Assembly: GCF_014926405.1 (NCBI RefSeq)
Contig: NZ_JACXXJ020000004.1
Coordinates: 496,001 to 560,000 of the forward strand
Length of the DNA: 64,000 nt
Direction: 5' to 3'
Origin: Agrobacterium vitis
GTDB taxonomy: Bacteria; Pseudomonadota; Alphaproteobacteria; Rhizobiales; Rhizobiaceae
Each line of letters starts with the position of its first letter. Position 1 is the stretch's first letter. Made by a program: the position numbers and the translations under genes. The notes beneath the pieces are model-generated. The model made no database searches. It was given only the letters and a program-made list of their open reading frames with translations, and was not told where the DNA came from. Below, piece after piece: positions 18,070-26,387 of this stretch.

Positions 18070-18780
18070 ATGAAGGGTGGCAAAGGCGAGCTCTATGATG
18101 ATCTCAAGCGCCAAATTCTGACGATGGAACTCGATCCGGACGAGGATCTGGACGAAGTATCGCTGAGTGAAAAATACGGCCTCTCGCGGACACCCGTCAG
18201 GGAAATTTTCCGGCGTCTGGAAGGGGAAGGCTATGTCGATATCCGTGCCAACAAGGGGGCGCGGGTCATCCCGATGAACCATTCGACGCTGCGTCACTTC
18301 TTCCTTGTCGCACCGATGATCTATGCAGCCGTCGGGCGTTTGGCAGTCCAGAACTTCAAGTCCGGACAGCTTTCCGACCTTCAGGTCACTCAGGAGCGTT
18401 TTCGTGAGGCGAGCATCGCGCAAGACGCTCTTGCCATGACGCTTTCGAACAACCGGTTTCACGCGATCATTGGTGAGATGTCAGGCAATGAATATCTTCA
18501 GCCAAGCCTAGGCAGGCTGCTGATCGATCACGGCCGTATCGGCCATACATTCTTTAGGCCGCGCAACGCAGACATGCATGAGCGGCTACAAAAATCAGTC
18601 GGACACCACGACGGCATTATCGCCGCGATCAGCGCGCGTGACGAAGATGCCGTCGTTGATCTCGTGTTTGAACACTGGGAATTGTCACGCGAGAACATGG
18701 AAATGTTCATCGCTCCCCAAGCGCTTAAGGCGGACGCATTGGTCGATACGCCAATGCAATCGATGGAGAAATCATCATGA
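18070..18780 (+). CDS. GntR (FadR/FCD) regulator of the downstream catabolic operon
   Basis: 236 residues, full length for the FCD subfamily. DNA-binding domain with LSEKYGLSRTPVREIFRR (recognition helix about residues 35-50), then the all-helical FCD domain with NNRFHAIIGEMSGNEYLQ and a second His in GHHDGIIAAI, the residues that usually hold a divalent metal and the effector carboxylate. Overlaps the DapA-family gene by 4 bases (ATGA), so it is co-transcribed with the pathway it presumably controls. Close paralogue of the divergent 16978-17667 gene; such duplicates may respond to different intermediates or form mixed dimers (inference). Confidence 0.92.
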   Translation: MKGGKGELYDDLKRQILTMELDPDEDLDEVSLSEKYGLSRTPVREIFRRLEGEGYVDIRANKGARVIPMNHSTLRHFFLVAPMIYAAVGRLAVQNFKSGQLSDLQVTQERFREASIAQDALAMTLSNNRFHAIIGEMSGNEYLQPSLGRLLIDHGRIGHTFFRPRNADMHERLQKSVGHHDGIIAAISARDEDAVVDLVFEHWELSRENMEMFIAPQALKADALVDTPMQSMEKSS

Positions 18781-19688
18781 AATTCGAAGGTATCTATACC
18801 CCGGCGGTGACACCGCTTGGGCCAGATGGGCAGATTGATCGTGAAGGCTTTGCCGCCGTCCTTGAATCGCTCATCGAAGCGAAGGTTCATGGTATAATTG
18901 TCGGCGGTTCAACGGGTGAATATTACGCCCAAAGCGCCCAAGAACGCCTTGATCTTGCGGCCCATGCAAAAGACGTGATCGGAACCAGAATTCCACTTAT
19001 CATCGGCACTGGCGCAACCAGAACGGAAGATTCCGTGGCCTACGCCATAGCTGCCAAAGACATTGGTGCTGACGCCATCCTGGTGTCGTCTCCGCCCTAT
19101 GCGCTGCCAACGGAGCGCGAGAACGCTGTTCATGCGCTGACGGTAGATCGCGCCGCCAACCTGCCGATCATGCTCTACAACTATCCAGCCCGTATGGGTG
19201 TGGTGATGGGAGATGAATATTTTTCCCGGGTTGGCAAATCCAAAAATGTCGTGGCGATCAAGGAAAGCTCTGGCGACATGGCCAACCTTCATCTTCTGGC
19301 CCGGAAGTTTCCGCATATCGGCCTGTCCTGCGGCTGGGACGACCAGGCGCTCGAATTCTTCGCCTGGGGAGCAAAAAGCTGGGTCTGCGCTGGCTCGAAC
19401 TTCCTGCCGCGTGAACATGTTGCGCTTTATGAAGCCTGCGTTCTCGAGAAGAATTTCGACAAGGGCCGCGCGATCATGACCGCGATGCTGCCGCTGATGG
19501 ATTTTCTCGAATGCGGCAAATTCGTTCAGTCGATCAAATATGGCTGTGAACTGATCGGCCTGAAGACCGGCTCGGTACGCGCACCGCTACGGCCGCTGAA
19601 CGCCGAAGAAAAAAGAACCCTTGAGACCGTCGTCACGACTGTGAAGCGCACGGTTGCCCAGATCACCTCGGGAGCCAACAATGCATGA
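18777..19688 (+). CDS. DapA-family lyase/deaminase (possible pyrroline-hydroxycarboxylate deaminase)
   Basis: 303 residues, the length of the N-acetylneuraminate lyase/dihydrodipicolinate synthase superfamily. Landmarks: GIIVGGSTGEYYAQS (carboxylate-binding GSTGE), the catalytic Tyr in IMLYNYPARMG (about 135) and the Schiff-base Lys in VVAIKESSGD (about 163). Bacterial operons that combine this family with an FAD D-amino-acid-type oxidase, an aldehyde dehydrogenase and a proline-racemase homologue usually degrade 4-hydroxyproline, where this enzyme deaminates 1-pyrroline-4-hydroxy-2-carboxylate to 2-oxoglutarate semialdehyde. That assignment is by context; other aldol substrates are possible. 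Confidence 0.85.
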   Translation: MKFEGIYTPAVTPLGPDGQIDREGFAAVLESLIEAKVHGIIVGGSTGEYYAQSAQERLDLAAHAKDVIGTRIPLIIGTGATRTEDSVAYAIAAKDIGADAILVSSPPYALPTERENAVHALTVDRAANLPIMLYNYPARMGVVMGDEYFSRVGKSKNVVAIKESSGDMANLHLLARKFPHIGLSCGWDDQALEFFAWGAKSWVCAGSNFLPREHVALYEACVLEKNFDKGRAIMTAMLPLMDFLECGKFVQSIKYGCELIGLKTGSVRAPLRPLNAEEKRTLETVVTTVKRTVAQITSGANNA

Positions 19689-21198
19689 ACCTTTGACCGT
19701 GGCCGAATACAAGGCCATCGCTGCCAGTCTTCAATTGCCGACCAACGCTTTCATTGACGGTGCGTTTCGTCCGGCAAAGTCCGGCAAGACCTTCACTTCG
19801 ATCAATCCCGCAACTGGCGAGACCTTGGCGGAGATTGCCGCCTGTGATGTGAGCGACGTCGATGATGCGGTTGCCAAGGCAAGGCAGGCGTTTGACGATG
19901 GCCGCTGGCGGCATCAGGCTCCCGGCGACCGGAAGGCCGCCCTGTTGAAACTAGCCAAGCTGATCGAGGAAAACCGCCACGAGCTGGCTGTCATGGAAAG
20001 TCTCGACAGCGGAAAACCGGTGCGCGAATGCCAGACAGTCGATGTGGCCGATACGATCCACACCATCCGCTTCCATGCCGAAGTCATCGACAAGCTATAC
20101 GACAATACCAATCCGGTCGGGCCAAACGCGCTGGCAATGGTGGTACGCGAACCGATCGGCGTGGTCGGCTGCGTTCTCCCCTGGAATTTTCCTCTGCTGA
20201 TGCTGGCCTGGAAGATCGGTCCGGCGCTGGCTTCGGGGTGCTCCGTCATTGTCAAGCCAGCACAGGAAACCTCGCTCACCGCGCTGCGGGTTGCCGAACT
20301 CGCGATTGAAGCAGGGATTTCGGCTGGCGTCTTCAACGTCGTCACCGGCGGCGGCAAGGAAGCGGGCGAGCCGATCGGTCTGCACATGGATGTCGACATG
20401 GTGGCCTTCACCGGATCGACGGCGACCGGGCGTCGCTTCCTGCGCTATGCGGCAGATTCCAACCTGAAGAAGGTGGTTCTCGAATGCGGCGGCAAGAACC
20501 CAGCCGTCGTTCTCGCCGATGCCGAAGACCTCGATCTGGTGGCCGAGCAGGTCGTCAACGGTGCGTTCTGGAACATGGGTGAGAATTGCTCTGCGACCTC
20601 GCGCCTGATTGTCGACAGAACGATCAAGGACGAATTGCTGGAGCGGATCGGTGCCTATCTGCGCGAATGGAAGACCGGCAATCCGCTCGATCCGGAAAAC
20701 CGCATCGGGGCGCTCGTCAGCAAAACCCACTTTGAAAAAGTGAAATCGTTTCTCGATGATGCCAAAAAAGAGAAGCTCTCTGTTGTCTATGGCGGGGCGA
20801 CGCATGGTGGCATCTATATCGAGCCGACTGTTGTCGATGGAGTCACTCCCTCAAGCCGCCTGTTCAAGGAGGAGATTTTCGGACCAATCCTGTCCGTGAC
20901 CGCCTTTGACACAGTGGCCGAAGCCGTCGCGCTGGCCAATGACACCAATTACGGCCTTACCGCATCGGTCTATACCGGCAGCCTGCGCCAGGCGATCCGG
21001 TTGTCCCGTGACATTCGTGCCGGGCTCGTCACCGTCAATTGCTTTGGCGAAGGCGACGCTTCCACACCGTTTGGTGGCTACAAGGAATCGGGCTTCGGTG
21101 GTCGCGACAAGTCGATCTTCGCGCATGACAATTATTGCGAACTGAAGACAATCTGGATCGATATTTCCGAGCGTTCCGTGGATGAGACAATCCGATGA
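19681..21198 (+). CDS. NAD(P)-dependent aldehyde dehydrogenase (PuuC-like)
   Basis: 505 residues from the ATG at 19681, which overlaps the DapA-family gene by 8 bases. Cofactor and catalytic landmarks: PWNFPLLMLAWKIGPALASG, FTGSTATGRRFL, the general base Glu in LECGGKNPAVV (about 267) and the nucleophilic Cys in NMGENCSATSR (about 301), then EEIFGPILSV. Sequence resembles gamma-glutamyl-aminobutyraldehyde and betaine aldehyde dehydrogenases. In this operon it would oxidise the aldehyde released by the FAD oxidase or the DapA-family enzyme, for example 2-oxoglutarate semialdehyde to 2-oxoglutarate (inference). Confidence 0.92.
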   Translation: MHEPLTVAEYKAIAASLQLPTNAFIDGAFRPAKSGKTFTSINPATGETLAEIAACDVSDVDDAVAKARQAFDDGRWRHQAPGDRKAALLKLAKLIEENRHELAVMESLDSGKPVRECQTVDVADTIHTIRFHAEVIDKLYDNTNPVGPNALAMVVREPIGVVGCVLPWNFPLLMLAWKIGPALASGCSVIVKPAQETSLTALRVAELAIEAGISAGVFNVVTGGGKEAGEPIGLHMDVDMVAFTGSTATGRRFLRYAADSNLKKVVLECGGKNPAVVLADAEDLDLVAEQVVNGAFWNMGENCSATSRLIVDRTIKDELLERIGAYLREWKTGNPLDPENRIGALVSKTHFEKVKSFLDDAKKEKLSVVYGGATHGGIYIEPTVVDGVTPSSRLFKEEIFGPILSVTAFDTVAEAVALANDTNYGLTASVYTGSLRQAIRLSRDIRAGLVTVNCFGEGDASTPFGGYKESGFGGRDKSIFAHDNYCELKTIWIDISERSVDETIR

Positions 21199-22541
21199 AC
21201 AAAATATCAGTCAAACGTTTGCCCGTTGAAAATGGTGTCTCCGGCTGGGAGGCGATCAGCACGCGTTCGTTTCCCCTCCGTAGCCTCGAAGGCAACGTGA
21301 CTGCGGATTGGCTGATTGTCGGTGCGGGCTTTGCGGGTCTTTCCGCTGCCCGTCGTCTGCTGCAGCTTCGACCAGACGACAAGATTGTCATTCTCGACGC
21401 AAGCGAAGTGGGAAAAGGCGGCTCGGGACGAAATTCCGGTTTCATGATCGATGTTCCGCACGACCTGTCGTCTGGCGAATATTCAAGCGGCAGTACCGAC
21501 GATACCCGCATCGAAATGGCGCAGAACCGCACGGCGATTGCCTTCGCAACGCAAGCTGCGGCGGAATACGGAATGTCACGCGAGACGTTCGATCCGTCCG
21601 GCAAGATCAACGCGGCGGCAACCGAGCGCGGCATAAAGCTAAATGAGGATTTTGGCAAATCCCTGCTGAATGCGGGCGAGAAGCACAGTTTCCTCGATGC
21701 GGCACAAATGCGGGAGATCACCGGAACCGATTTCTACCTCGGTGGCATCTACACGCCGGGGGCCGTGCTCATTCAGCCCGCCGACTATATCAGAAACTTC
21801 GCAGCCGGGCTTTGGCAGCAGGTCGATATCTTCGAGCGCTCGCCTGTCACGTCCCTGATGCGGGAAAACGGCCAATGGACGGCGTCCTCACCACGGGGCC
21901 GTGTCTCTGCACCCAGGGTCATTCTGGGCGTCAACGGCCATATCAATGATTTCGGTCATTTCAACGGTCGCCTCATGCACTTCTTCGGATATGCCTCAAT
22001 GACGGCTCCGTTCCCGGCAGAGGATTTCGGGCGCAAGGCAAGCGGGCATGATCGATGGGCTCTGCTGCCTGCCGATCCGATGGGAGCAACGGTTCGGAAA
22101 ATCACATCGAACGGCCAGTCGCGCATCGCTTTGCGGACCAAGTGGACCTACGATTTCAGCCTGAAGCTGACGGATCAGCGTCTGCGAAAAATGGCTCTAG
22201 AACATCGGGTATCGCTGGACAGGCGTTTCCCGGCATTGAAGGACCTGCCGTTCGAACACTGCTGGGCAGGCCGCATCTGCCTCACCCGCAACCATGTGCC
22301 GGCCTTCGGCGAGATCGAAGAAGGGCTGTATTCGGCTTGCTGCGAAAACGGTCTTGGCACGGTGAAAAGCACGCTGGCTGGCATGCTGACAGCGGAACTC
22401 GCCACCGGAAACACCTCGACACATCTTGAAGAATTCAACGATCACGCACAGCCGAGCAGGCTTCCACCGGAGCCTTTCACATGGCTCGGCGCCAACACCG
22501 TGATCAAATGGCAGGAATTGCGTGCAGGCCGCGAGGGATAA
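21195..22541 (+). CDS. FAD-dependent amino acid/amine oxidoreductase (DAO family)
   Basis: 448 residues, ATGA overlap with the dehydrogenase gene. The dinucleotide-binding motif is WLIVGAGFAGLSAARRL (about residues 36-52), followed by VILDASEVGKGGSGRNSG, a conserved flavin-contact segment of the DadA/PuuB/glycine-oxidase group; the C-terminal FAD segment is YSACCENGLGTVKS. No membrane segment or signal is seen, so it is cytoplasmic. Candidate roles are oxidation of cis-4-hydroxy-D-proline or of an N-alkylated amino acid or gamma-glutamyl-amine. The partner aldehyde dehydrogenase and DapA-family enzyme favour the first. Confidence 0.88.
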   Translation: MNKISVKRLPVENGVSGWEAISTRSFPLRSLEGNVTADWLIVGAGFAGLSAARRLLQLRPDDKIVILDASEVGKGGSGRNSGFMIDVPHDLSSGEYSSGSTDDTRIEMAQNRTAIAFATQAAAEYGMSRETFDPSGKINAAATERGIKLNEDFGKSLLNAGEKHSFLDAAQMREITGTDFYLGGIYTPGAVLIQPADYIRNFAAGLWQQVDIFERSPVTSLMRENGQWTASSPRGRVSAPRVILGVNGHINDFGHFNGRLMHFFGYASMTAPFPAEDFGRKASGHDRWALLPADPMGATVRKITSNGQSRIALRTKWTYDFSLKLTDQRLRKMALEHRVSLDRRFPALKDLPFEHCWAGRICLTRNHVPAFGEIEEGLYSACCENGLGTVKSTLAGMLTAELATGNTSTHLEEFNDHAQPSRLPPEPFTWLGANTVIKWQELRAGREG

Positions 22542-22620
22542 AACGTCGCCGCGCAATGGGGAGACCGCGCTTAAGCGCGAGGCTTCAACGATAATGGGAA
22601 CGTAAAACTAGGAGCGAAAA

Positions 22621-23472
22621 ATGAAGACTCTGTGGAAGGCACTTTGCGCAGCGGCGATGGTCGGAATGACCGCCCTGTCGGCACATGCGGAAGAAAAAAC
22701 CGTCACCATTGGCACGATGTCTTGGGAAGACCTCACCCCGATCACCGGCATCACCAAGAAGGTGCTCGAAGATTCCGGCTACACCGTGAAAGTCGTACCC
22801 TTCTCCGAATGGGGCATTGCTTATGCCGCATTGAGCAAGGGCGATGTCCAGATTTTGGCCTCGCAGACCGATTATGTCGCGCAGGATTACTGGAACAAGA
22901 ACAAGAAGCGCCTGGAAAAAATCTCGCCGGTCTCGCACGGCCTGTATCAGGCGATCGCTGTTCCGAAATACGTCCCCATCGACTCCGTCGATCAGCTGAA
23001 CGAAAATGCCGACAAGTTCGGCGGCAAGATCATCGGCATCGAGCCTGGCTCGGGCCTGATGAAGGATGCGGCCAACGCCGTCAAGGACTACGGTCTCAAG
23101 CTTCAGCTCGTTGAAGGCAGTACCGCCGCGATGACGGCCGCTCTCAAGTCTGCATCCGACCGCAAGGAATGGATTGCCGTGACGATCTGGGAACCATCAT
23201 GGATGGCACAGAAATACGACGTCAAGTTCCTCAAGGACCCCAAGGGTGTGTTCCCTCCGGCCCAGAGCTACTACTGGATCGGGCAGAAGGGCTTCTCGGC
23301 TCAGAACCCACATGCGCGTGAAGTGATTGCCAGCGTGTATGTGCCGCTTGCCGACATCGCCGCAATCAACAGCGCAGTTAGCGACGGCAAGACCATGGAT
23401 GAGGCCATCAAGAGCTGGACGGACAGCCATGCCGATCTCCTGAAGCGCTGGGAAAACATCAAGTCTGAATAA
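22621..23472 (+). CDS. glycine betaine/proline-type ABC binding protein (OpuAC family)
   Basis: 283 residues with a signal peptide (MKTLWKALCAAAMVGMTA.. ending SAHAEE) and a strong AGGAG site. The mature domain is of the OpuAC/ProX group: VTIGTMSWEDLTPITGITKKV at the start, ASQTDYVAQDYW, and a C-terminal lobe with ITIWEPSWMAQKYD-like sequence and aromatic residues (WEPSW, YYWIGQKGF) suited to cation-pi binding of a quaternary or cyclic ammonium group. Placed between the catabolic enzymes and its own ATPase and permeases, it probably imports the substrate of this pathway rather than an osmoprotectant. Confidence 0.9.
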   Translation: MKTLWKALCAAAMVGMTALSAHAEEKTVTIGTMSWEDLTPITGITKKVLEDSGYTVKVVPFSEWGIAYAALSKGDVQILASQTDYVAQDYWNKNKKRLEKISPVSHGLYQAIAVPKYVPIDSVDQLNENADKFGGKIIGIEPGSGLMKDAANAVKDYGLKLQLVEGSTAAMTAALKSASDRKEWIAVTIWEPSWMAQKYDVKFLKDPKGVFPPAQSYYWIGQKGFSAQNPHAREVIASVYVPLADIAAINSAVSDGKTMDEAIKSWTDSHADLLKRWENIKSE

Positions 23473-23481
23473 AATGAGAAG

Positions 23482-23510
23482 GCCGGGCTGCGCAATGGCG
23501 GCGGCCCGGT
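23482..23510 (+). promoter_or_regulatory. stem-loop after the betaine-type binding protein gene
   Basis: GC-rich inverted repeat GCCGGGC / GCCCGGT-type with a 14-base loop, no T-run, in the 90-base gap before the ATPase gene. It resembles the hairpin at 7642 and may set the usual excess of binding protein over membrane components (inference). Confidence 0.5.
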
Positions 23511-23562
23511 CCTGACGTCCACAAGAGAGAATGCCGGTCAATACCGGCGCGCGGGGAACGCG

Positions 23563-24654
23563 ATGACCACGTCAATGCATGATGCCAGTGAAGTCCTCAT
23601 CGACTGCCAATCCGTCTGGAAGATATTCGGAGCTCGGGCGAACGCGGCCGTCGAGGCAGTCAAGACAAGGGGCTTCTCCAAGAAACAGATCCTGACGGAG
23701 TACGACTGCGTCGTTGGCGTCTCGGATGCCAGCCTTCAGGTTCGACGCGGAGAGATTTTCTGTATCATGGGGTTGTCGGGCAGCGGCAAATCGACGCTGA
23801 TCCGTCTTCTGAACAGATTGATCGAACCGAGCCTTGGCACGATTCTGGTCAAAGGCAAGGATATCTCTGCCTTGAACGCCGCCCAGTTGCGCGACATCCG
23901 CGCGCGCCATATCGGGATGGTCTTCCAGAGCGTGGCCCTGTTGCCGAACAGGACCGTGTTGGAGAATGCCGCCTTTGGTCTGGAGGTCAGGGGTGTTGGC
24001 AAGGAAGAGCGATACAAGACTGCCCGCGCGGCGCTGGAAAAGGTCGGCCTGTCGGACTGGACGGCACGATATCCTTCCGAGCTGTCGGGCGGCATGCAGC
24101 AACGCGTCGGTCTTGCCCGCGCTATTGCCGCCGACCCCGAGATCATTCTGATGGACGAGCCGTTCAGCGCGCTCGACCCGTTGATCCGCCGCCAGCTTCA
24201 GGACGAATTCCGGCAACTCACCAAGTCGCTTGGAAAATCCGCCGTGTTCATCACCCATGATCTGGAAGAAGCAATCCGCATCGGCGACCGCATCGCCATC
24301 ATGAAGGACGGTGTCATCGTTCAGGTCGGCAATGCGGAAGAGATCGTTACGCAACCGGCAGACGACTATGTCGCCGAGTTCGTCGCCGGTATTTCCAGAG
24401 TTCATCTGGTCAAGGCGCATTCTGTCATGATCCCGATTGAGGATTATAAGTGTGATCATCCCGGCTCAGACATCGACACGCTTTTGTGCGCCACGCCGGA
24501 GGCGGATATCGGTGCGCTGATCGCCTTGACGATGCAGTCTGAACGCGATGCCGTAGCGATTGTCGAAGACGGCAACGTCATCGGCATTGTCACCACGCGC
24601 GGCCTCCTCTGCGGTGTTGCCGGAAGTCCGGCCCAGCCGACCGCAGCGGCATAG
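23563..24654 (+). CDS. betaine/proline-type ABC ATPase (ProV/OpuAA-like)
   Basis: 363 residues. It has the N-terminal helical extension typical of ProV (FGARANAAVEAVKTRGF) before the nucleotide-binding domain: Walker A GLSGSGKSTL (about 72-81), Q-loop MVFQSVALLPNRTV, signature LSGGMQQRVGLARAI and Walker B EIILMDEPFSALDP, switch His in FITHDLEEA. The last 80 residues contain a short CBS-like regulatory segment (AVAIVEDGNVIGIVTTRGL), which in OpuA senses ionic strength. Only one CBS-like repeat is clear, shorter than in osmoregulated homologues. Confidence 0.92.
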   Translation: MTTSMHDASEVLIDCQSVWKIFGARANAAVEAVKTRGFSKKQILTEYDCVVGVSDASLQVRRGEIFCIMGLSGSGKSTLIRLLNRLIEPSLGTILVKGKDISALNAAQLRDIRARHIGMVFQSVALLPNRTVLENAAFGLEVRGVGKEERYKTARAALEKVGLSDWTARYPSELSGGMQQRVGLARAIAADPEIILMDEPFSALDPLIRRQLQDEFRQLTKSLGKSAVFITHDLEEAIRIGDRIAIMKDGVIVQVGNAEEIVTQPADDYVAEFVAGISRVHLVKAHSVMIPIEDYKCDHPGSDIDTLLCATPEADIGALIALTMQSERDAVAIVEDGNVIGIVTTRGLLCGVAGSPAQPTAAA

Positions 24655-24665
24655 GGGGGAATGTC

Positions 24666-25514
24666 ATGGACACCTCCGTTATTACAGATAGCTTCGATGA
24701 ACACATTGACGACACGCTCAACTGGATCAGCGATCATGCCTCATGGCTGTTTGATTCCATCAGAGCGGTGCTGGAAGGCACCTATGGCGGCGTTCTCTGG
24801 CTGTTTCAGCTCCCGCCATTCTATGTGGTTGCCTTGATTGCAGCCCTTCTCGGATGGCGGTTGATCAACAGCAAGGCCGGTCTTTTGATCGGTGTCGCCA
24901 TGCTGGGCTGCGCGGTCATGGGCCTTTGGGCCGAAACCATGAGCACCTTGGCGCTCGTGATCACCGCCACATTCATGGCTCTGGTGATCGGCGTTCCTCT
25001 TGGCATTGTGGCGGGTTTCGTCAAAGCCTTTGACACGATTGTCGAACCGGTGCTTGATCTCATCCAGACCCTGCCGCCCTATATCTACCTCCTGCCAACC
25101 ATCGCGCTGATGGGATATGGACCGGCCACGGCCCTTCTTGCCACGGTCATTGTCGCCATGCCACCGGCGATCCGCTTGACATCTCTCGGCATTCGCAGAA
25201 CGCCCAATGATTTTATTGAATTGGGACAGGCCAGCGGTCTGACGCCCTGGCAGATGTTCGTCAAGATCAGGTTGCCATTCGCGATACCGAGCGTCATGGC
25301 CGGGATCAACCAGAGCCTGATGATGGCCTTCGGCATGGTGGTGATCGCCGGTATCGTGGGCTCCGGCGGACTTGGCGAAACCATCTATAGCGCCGTCAGA
25401 ACGCTGAATATCGCAACGTCGATCAACGCCGCGATTGCCATTGTCATTCTCACCATGGTGCTTGATCGACTGACACAAAGTGCGGCGAGCCGTAACACGG
25501 GAGCAAAATCATGA
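24666..25514 (+). CDS. betaine/proline-type ABC permease (ProW-like), first of two
   Basis: 282 residues, GGGGGAA ribosome site. A hydrophilic N-terminal tail of about 30 residues is followed by about six membrane helices. ProW/OpuAB landmarks: GVPLGIVAGFVKAFDTIVEPV, LDLIQTLPPYIYLLPTIAL, and the coupling loop FIELGQASGLTPWQMFVKI then IPSVMAGINQSLMMAFGMVVIAG. It overlaps the next permease gene by four bases. ProVWX systems normally use one permease as a homodimer, so the two unequal copies here imply a heterodimer, as in some rhizobial choline and hydroxyproline uptake systems. Confidence 0.9.
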   Translation: MDTSVITDSFDEHIDDTLNWISDHASWLFDSIRAVLEGTYGGVLWLFQLPPFYVVALIAALLGWRLINSKAGLLIGVAMLGCAVMGLWAETMSTLALVITATFMALVIGVPLGIVAGFVKAFDTIVEPVLDLIQTLPPYIYLLPTIALMGYGPATALLATVIVAMPPAIRLTSLGIRRTPNDFIELGQASGLTPWQMFVKIRLPFAIPSVMAGINQSLMMAFGMVVIAGIVGSGGLGETIYSAVRTLNIATSINAAIAIVILTMVLDRLTQSAASRNTGAKS

Positions 25515-26368
25515 CTCCAGCAACAGTTTGGTTTTCTCCGGGTGCCTATCTCGCTCCCGTCGTCGATTGGTTGAACGCGAATTTCCATCCCTTCTTCGAC
25601 ACTGTGACAAAGGTCATCGAAGCCGTTCTTGGAAGTATCGAAACCGTTCTTCTCTTTCTACCTTTCTATACCGTCATTCTGATCACCGTTGCTCTGGCTG
25701 CCGTCTTCGTCACTCTTCGTGTTGCGGTGACAAGTGCGTTTGCCCTGTCATTCTGCTTCCTGTCGGGTCTATGGGAAGCGTCGATGCAGACTCTGGCTCT
25801 GGTGACGGTGTCGGTTTGTATCTCCGTGCTGATTGCCTTTCCGCTTGGCATTCTGGCGTCCCGGCATCGACGGGTCGAGGCGGTCATCCGCCCGTTGCTC
25901 GATATCATGCAGACCGTGCCGCCATGGGTCTACCTGATCCCCGCCGTAATGATTTTCAGCCTCGGTCGAGTCCCGGCAATCATTGCGACGATCGTCTATG
26001 GCATACCGCCGATGCTGCGGCTGACAACGCTGGCGTTCAACCAGGTGCCCAAGGACCTGCTGGAGCTTGGACAGGCGACCGGTGCCTCGCCGCGTGCCAT
26101 CCTGTTCAAGATTGAAATTCCTGCGGCAACGCCCACGCTGCTCGTAGGGTTAAACCAGTGCATTCTTCTGTCGCTGGCCATCGTTGTTCTGGCCGGTCTT
26201 GTCGGGGCTGGCGGCTTGGGAGCCGAGGTCACACGCGGACTGACCCGCATGGAAATGGGTCTCGGCCTGCGGGCAGGATTGGCGATCGTCGCGGTGGCGA
26301 TTTTCCTTGATCGACTGTCACGCGGCGCATTGCAGCGAGGCCGGACACCAGGCGCAGCCAGCACCTGA
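25511..26368 (+). CDS. betaine/proline-type ABC permease (ProW-like), second of two
   Basis: 285 residues, paralogous to its neighbour with the same order of motifs: FPLGILASRHRRVEAVIRPL, LDIMQTVPPWVYLIPAVMIF, coupling loop LLELGQATGASPRAILFKI, and LVGLNQCILLSLAIVVLAGLVG. Six predicted membrane spans. Divergence between the two copies is large enough that they are an old pair rather than a recent duplication. With the ATPase and binding protein they form a complete importer. Confidence 0.9.
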   Translation: MTPATVWFSPGAYLAPVVDWLNANFHPFFDTVTKVIEAVLGSIETVLLFLPFYTVILITVALAAVFVTLRVAVTSAFALSFCFLSGLWEASMQTLALVTVSVCISVLIAFPLGILASRHRRVEAVIRPLLDIMQTVPPWVYLIPAVMIFSLGRVPAIIATIVYGIPPMLRLTTLAFNQVPKDLLELGQATGASPRAILFKIEIPAATPTLLVGLNQCILLSLAIVVLAGLVGAGGLGAEVTRGLTRMEMGLGLRAGLAIVAVAIFLDRLSRGALQRGRTPGAAST

Positions 26369-26387
26369 CACTTGATAAGGAACGATC

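Noticed and set aside
23572..24459. 295-codon minus-strand frame
   Set aside because: Shadow of the ProV-type ATPase gene.
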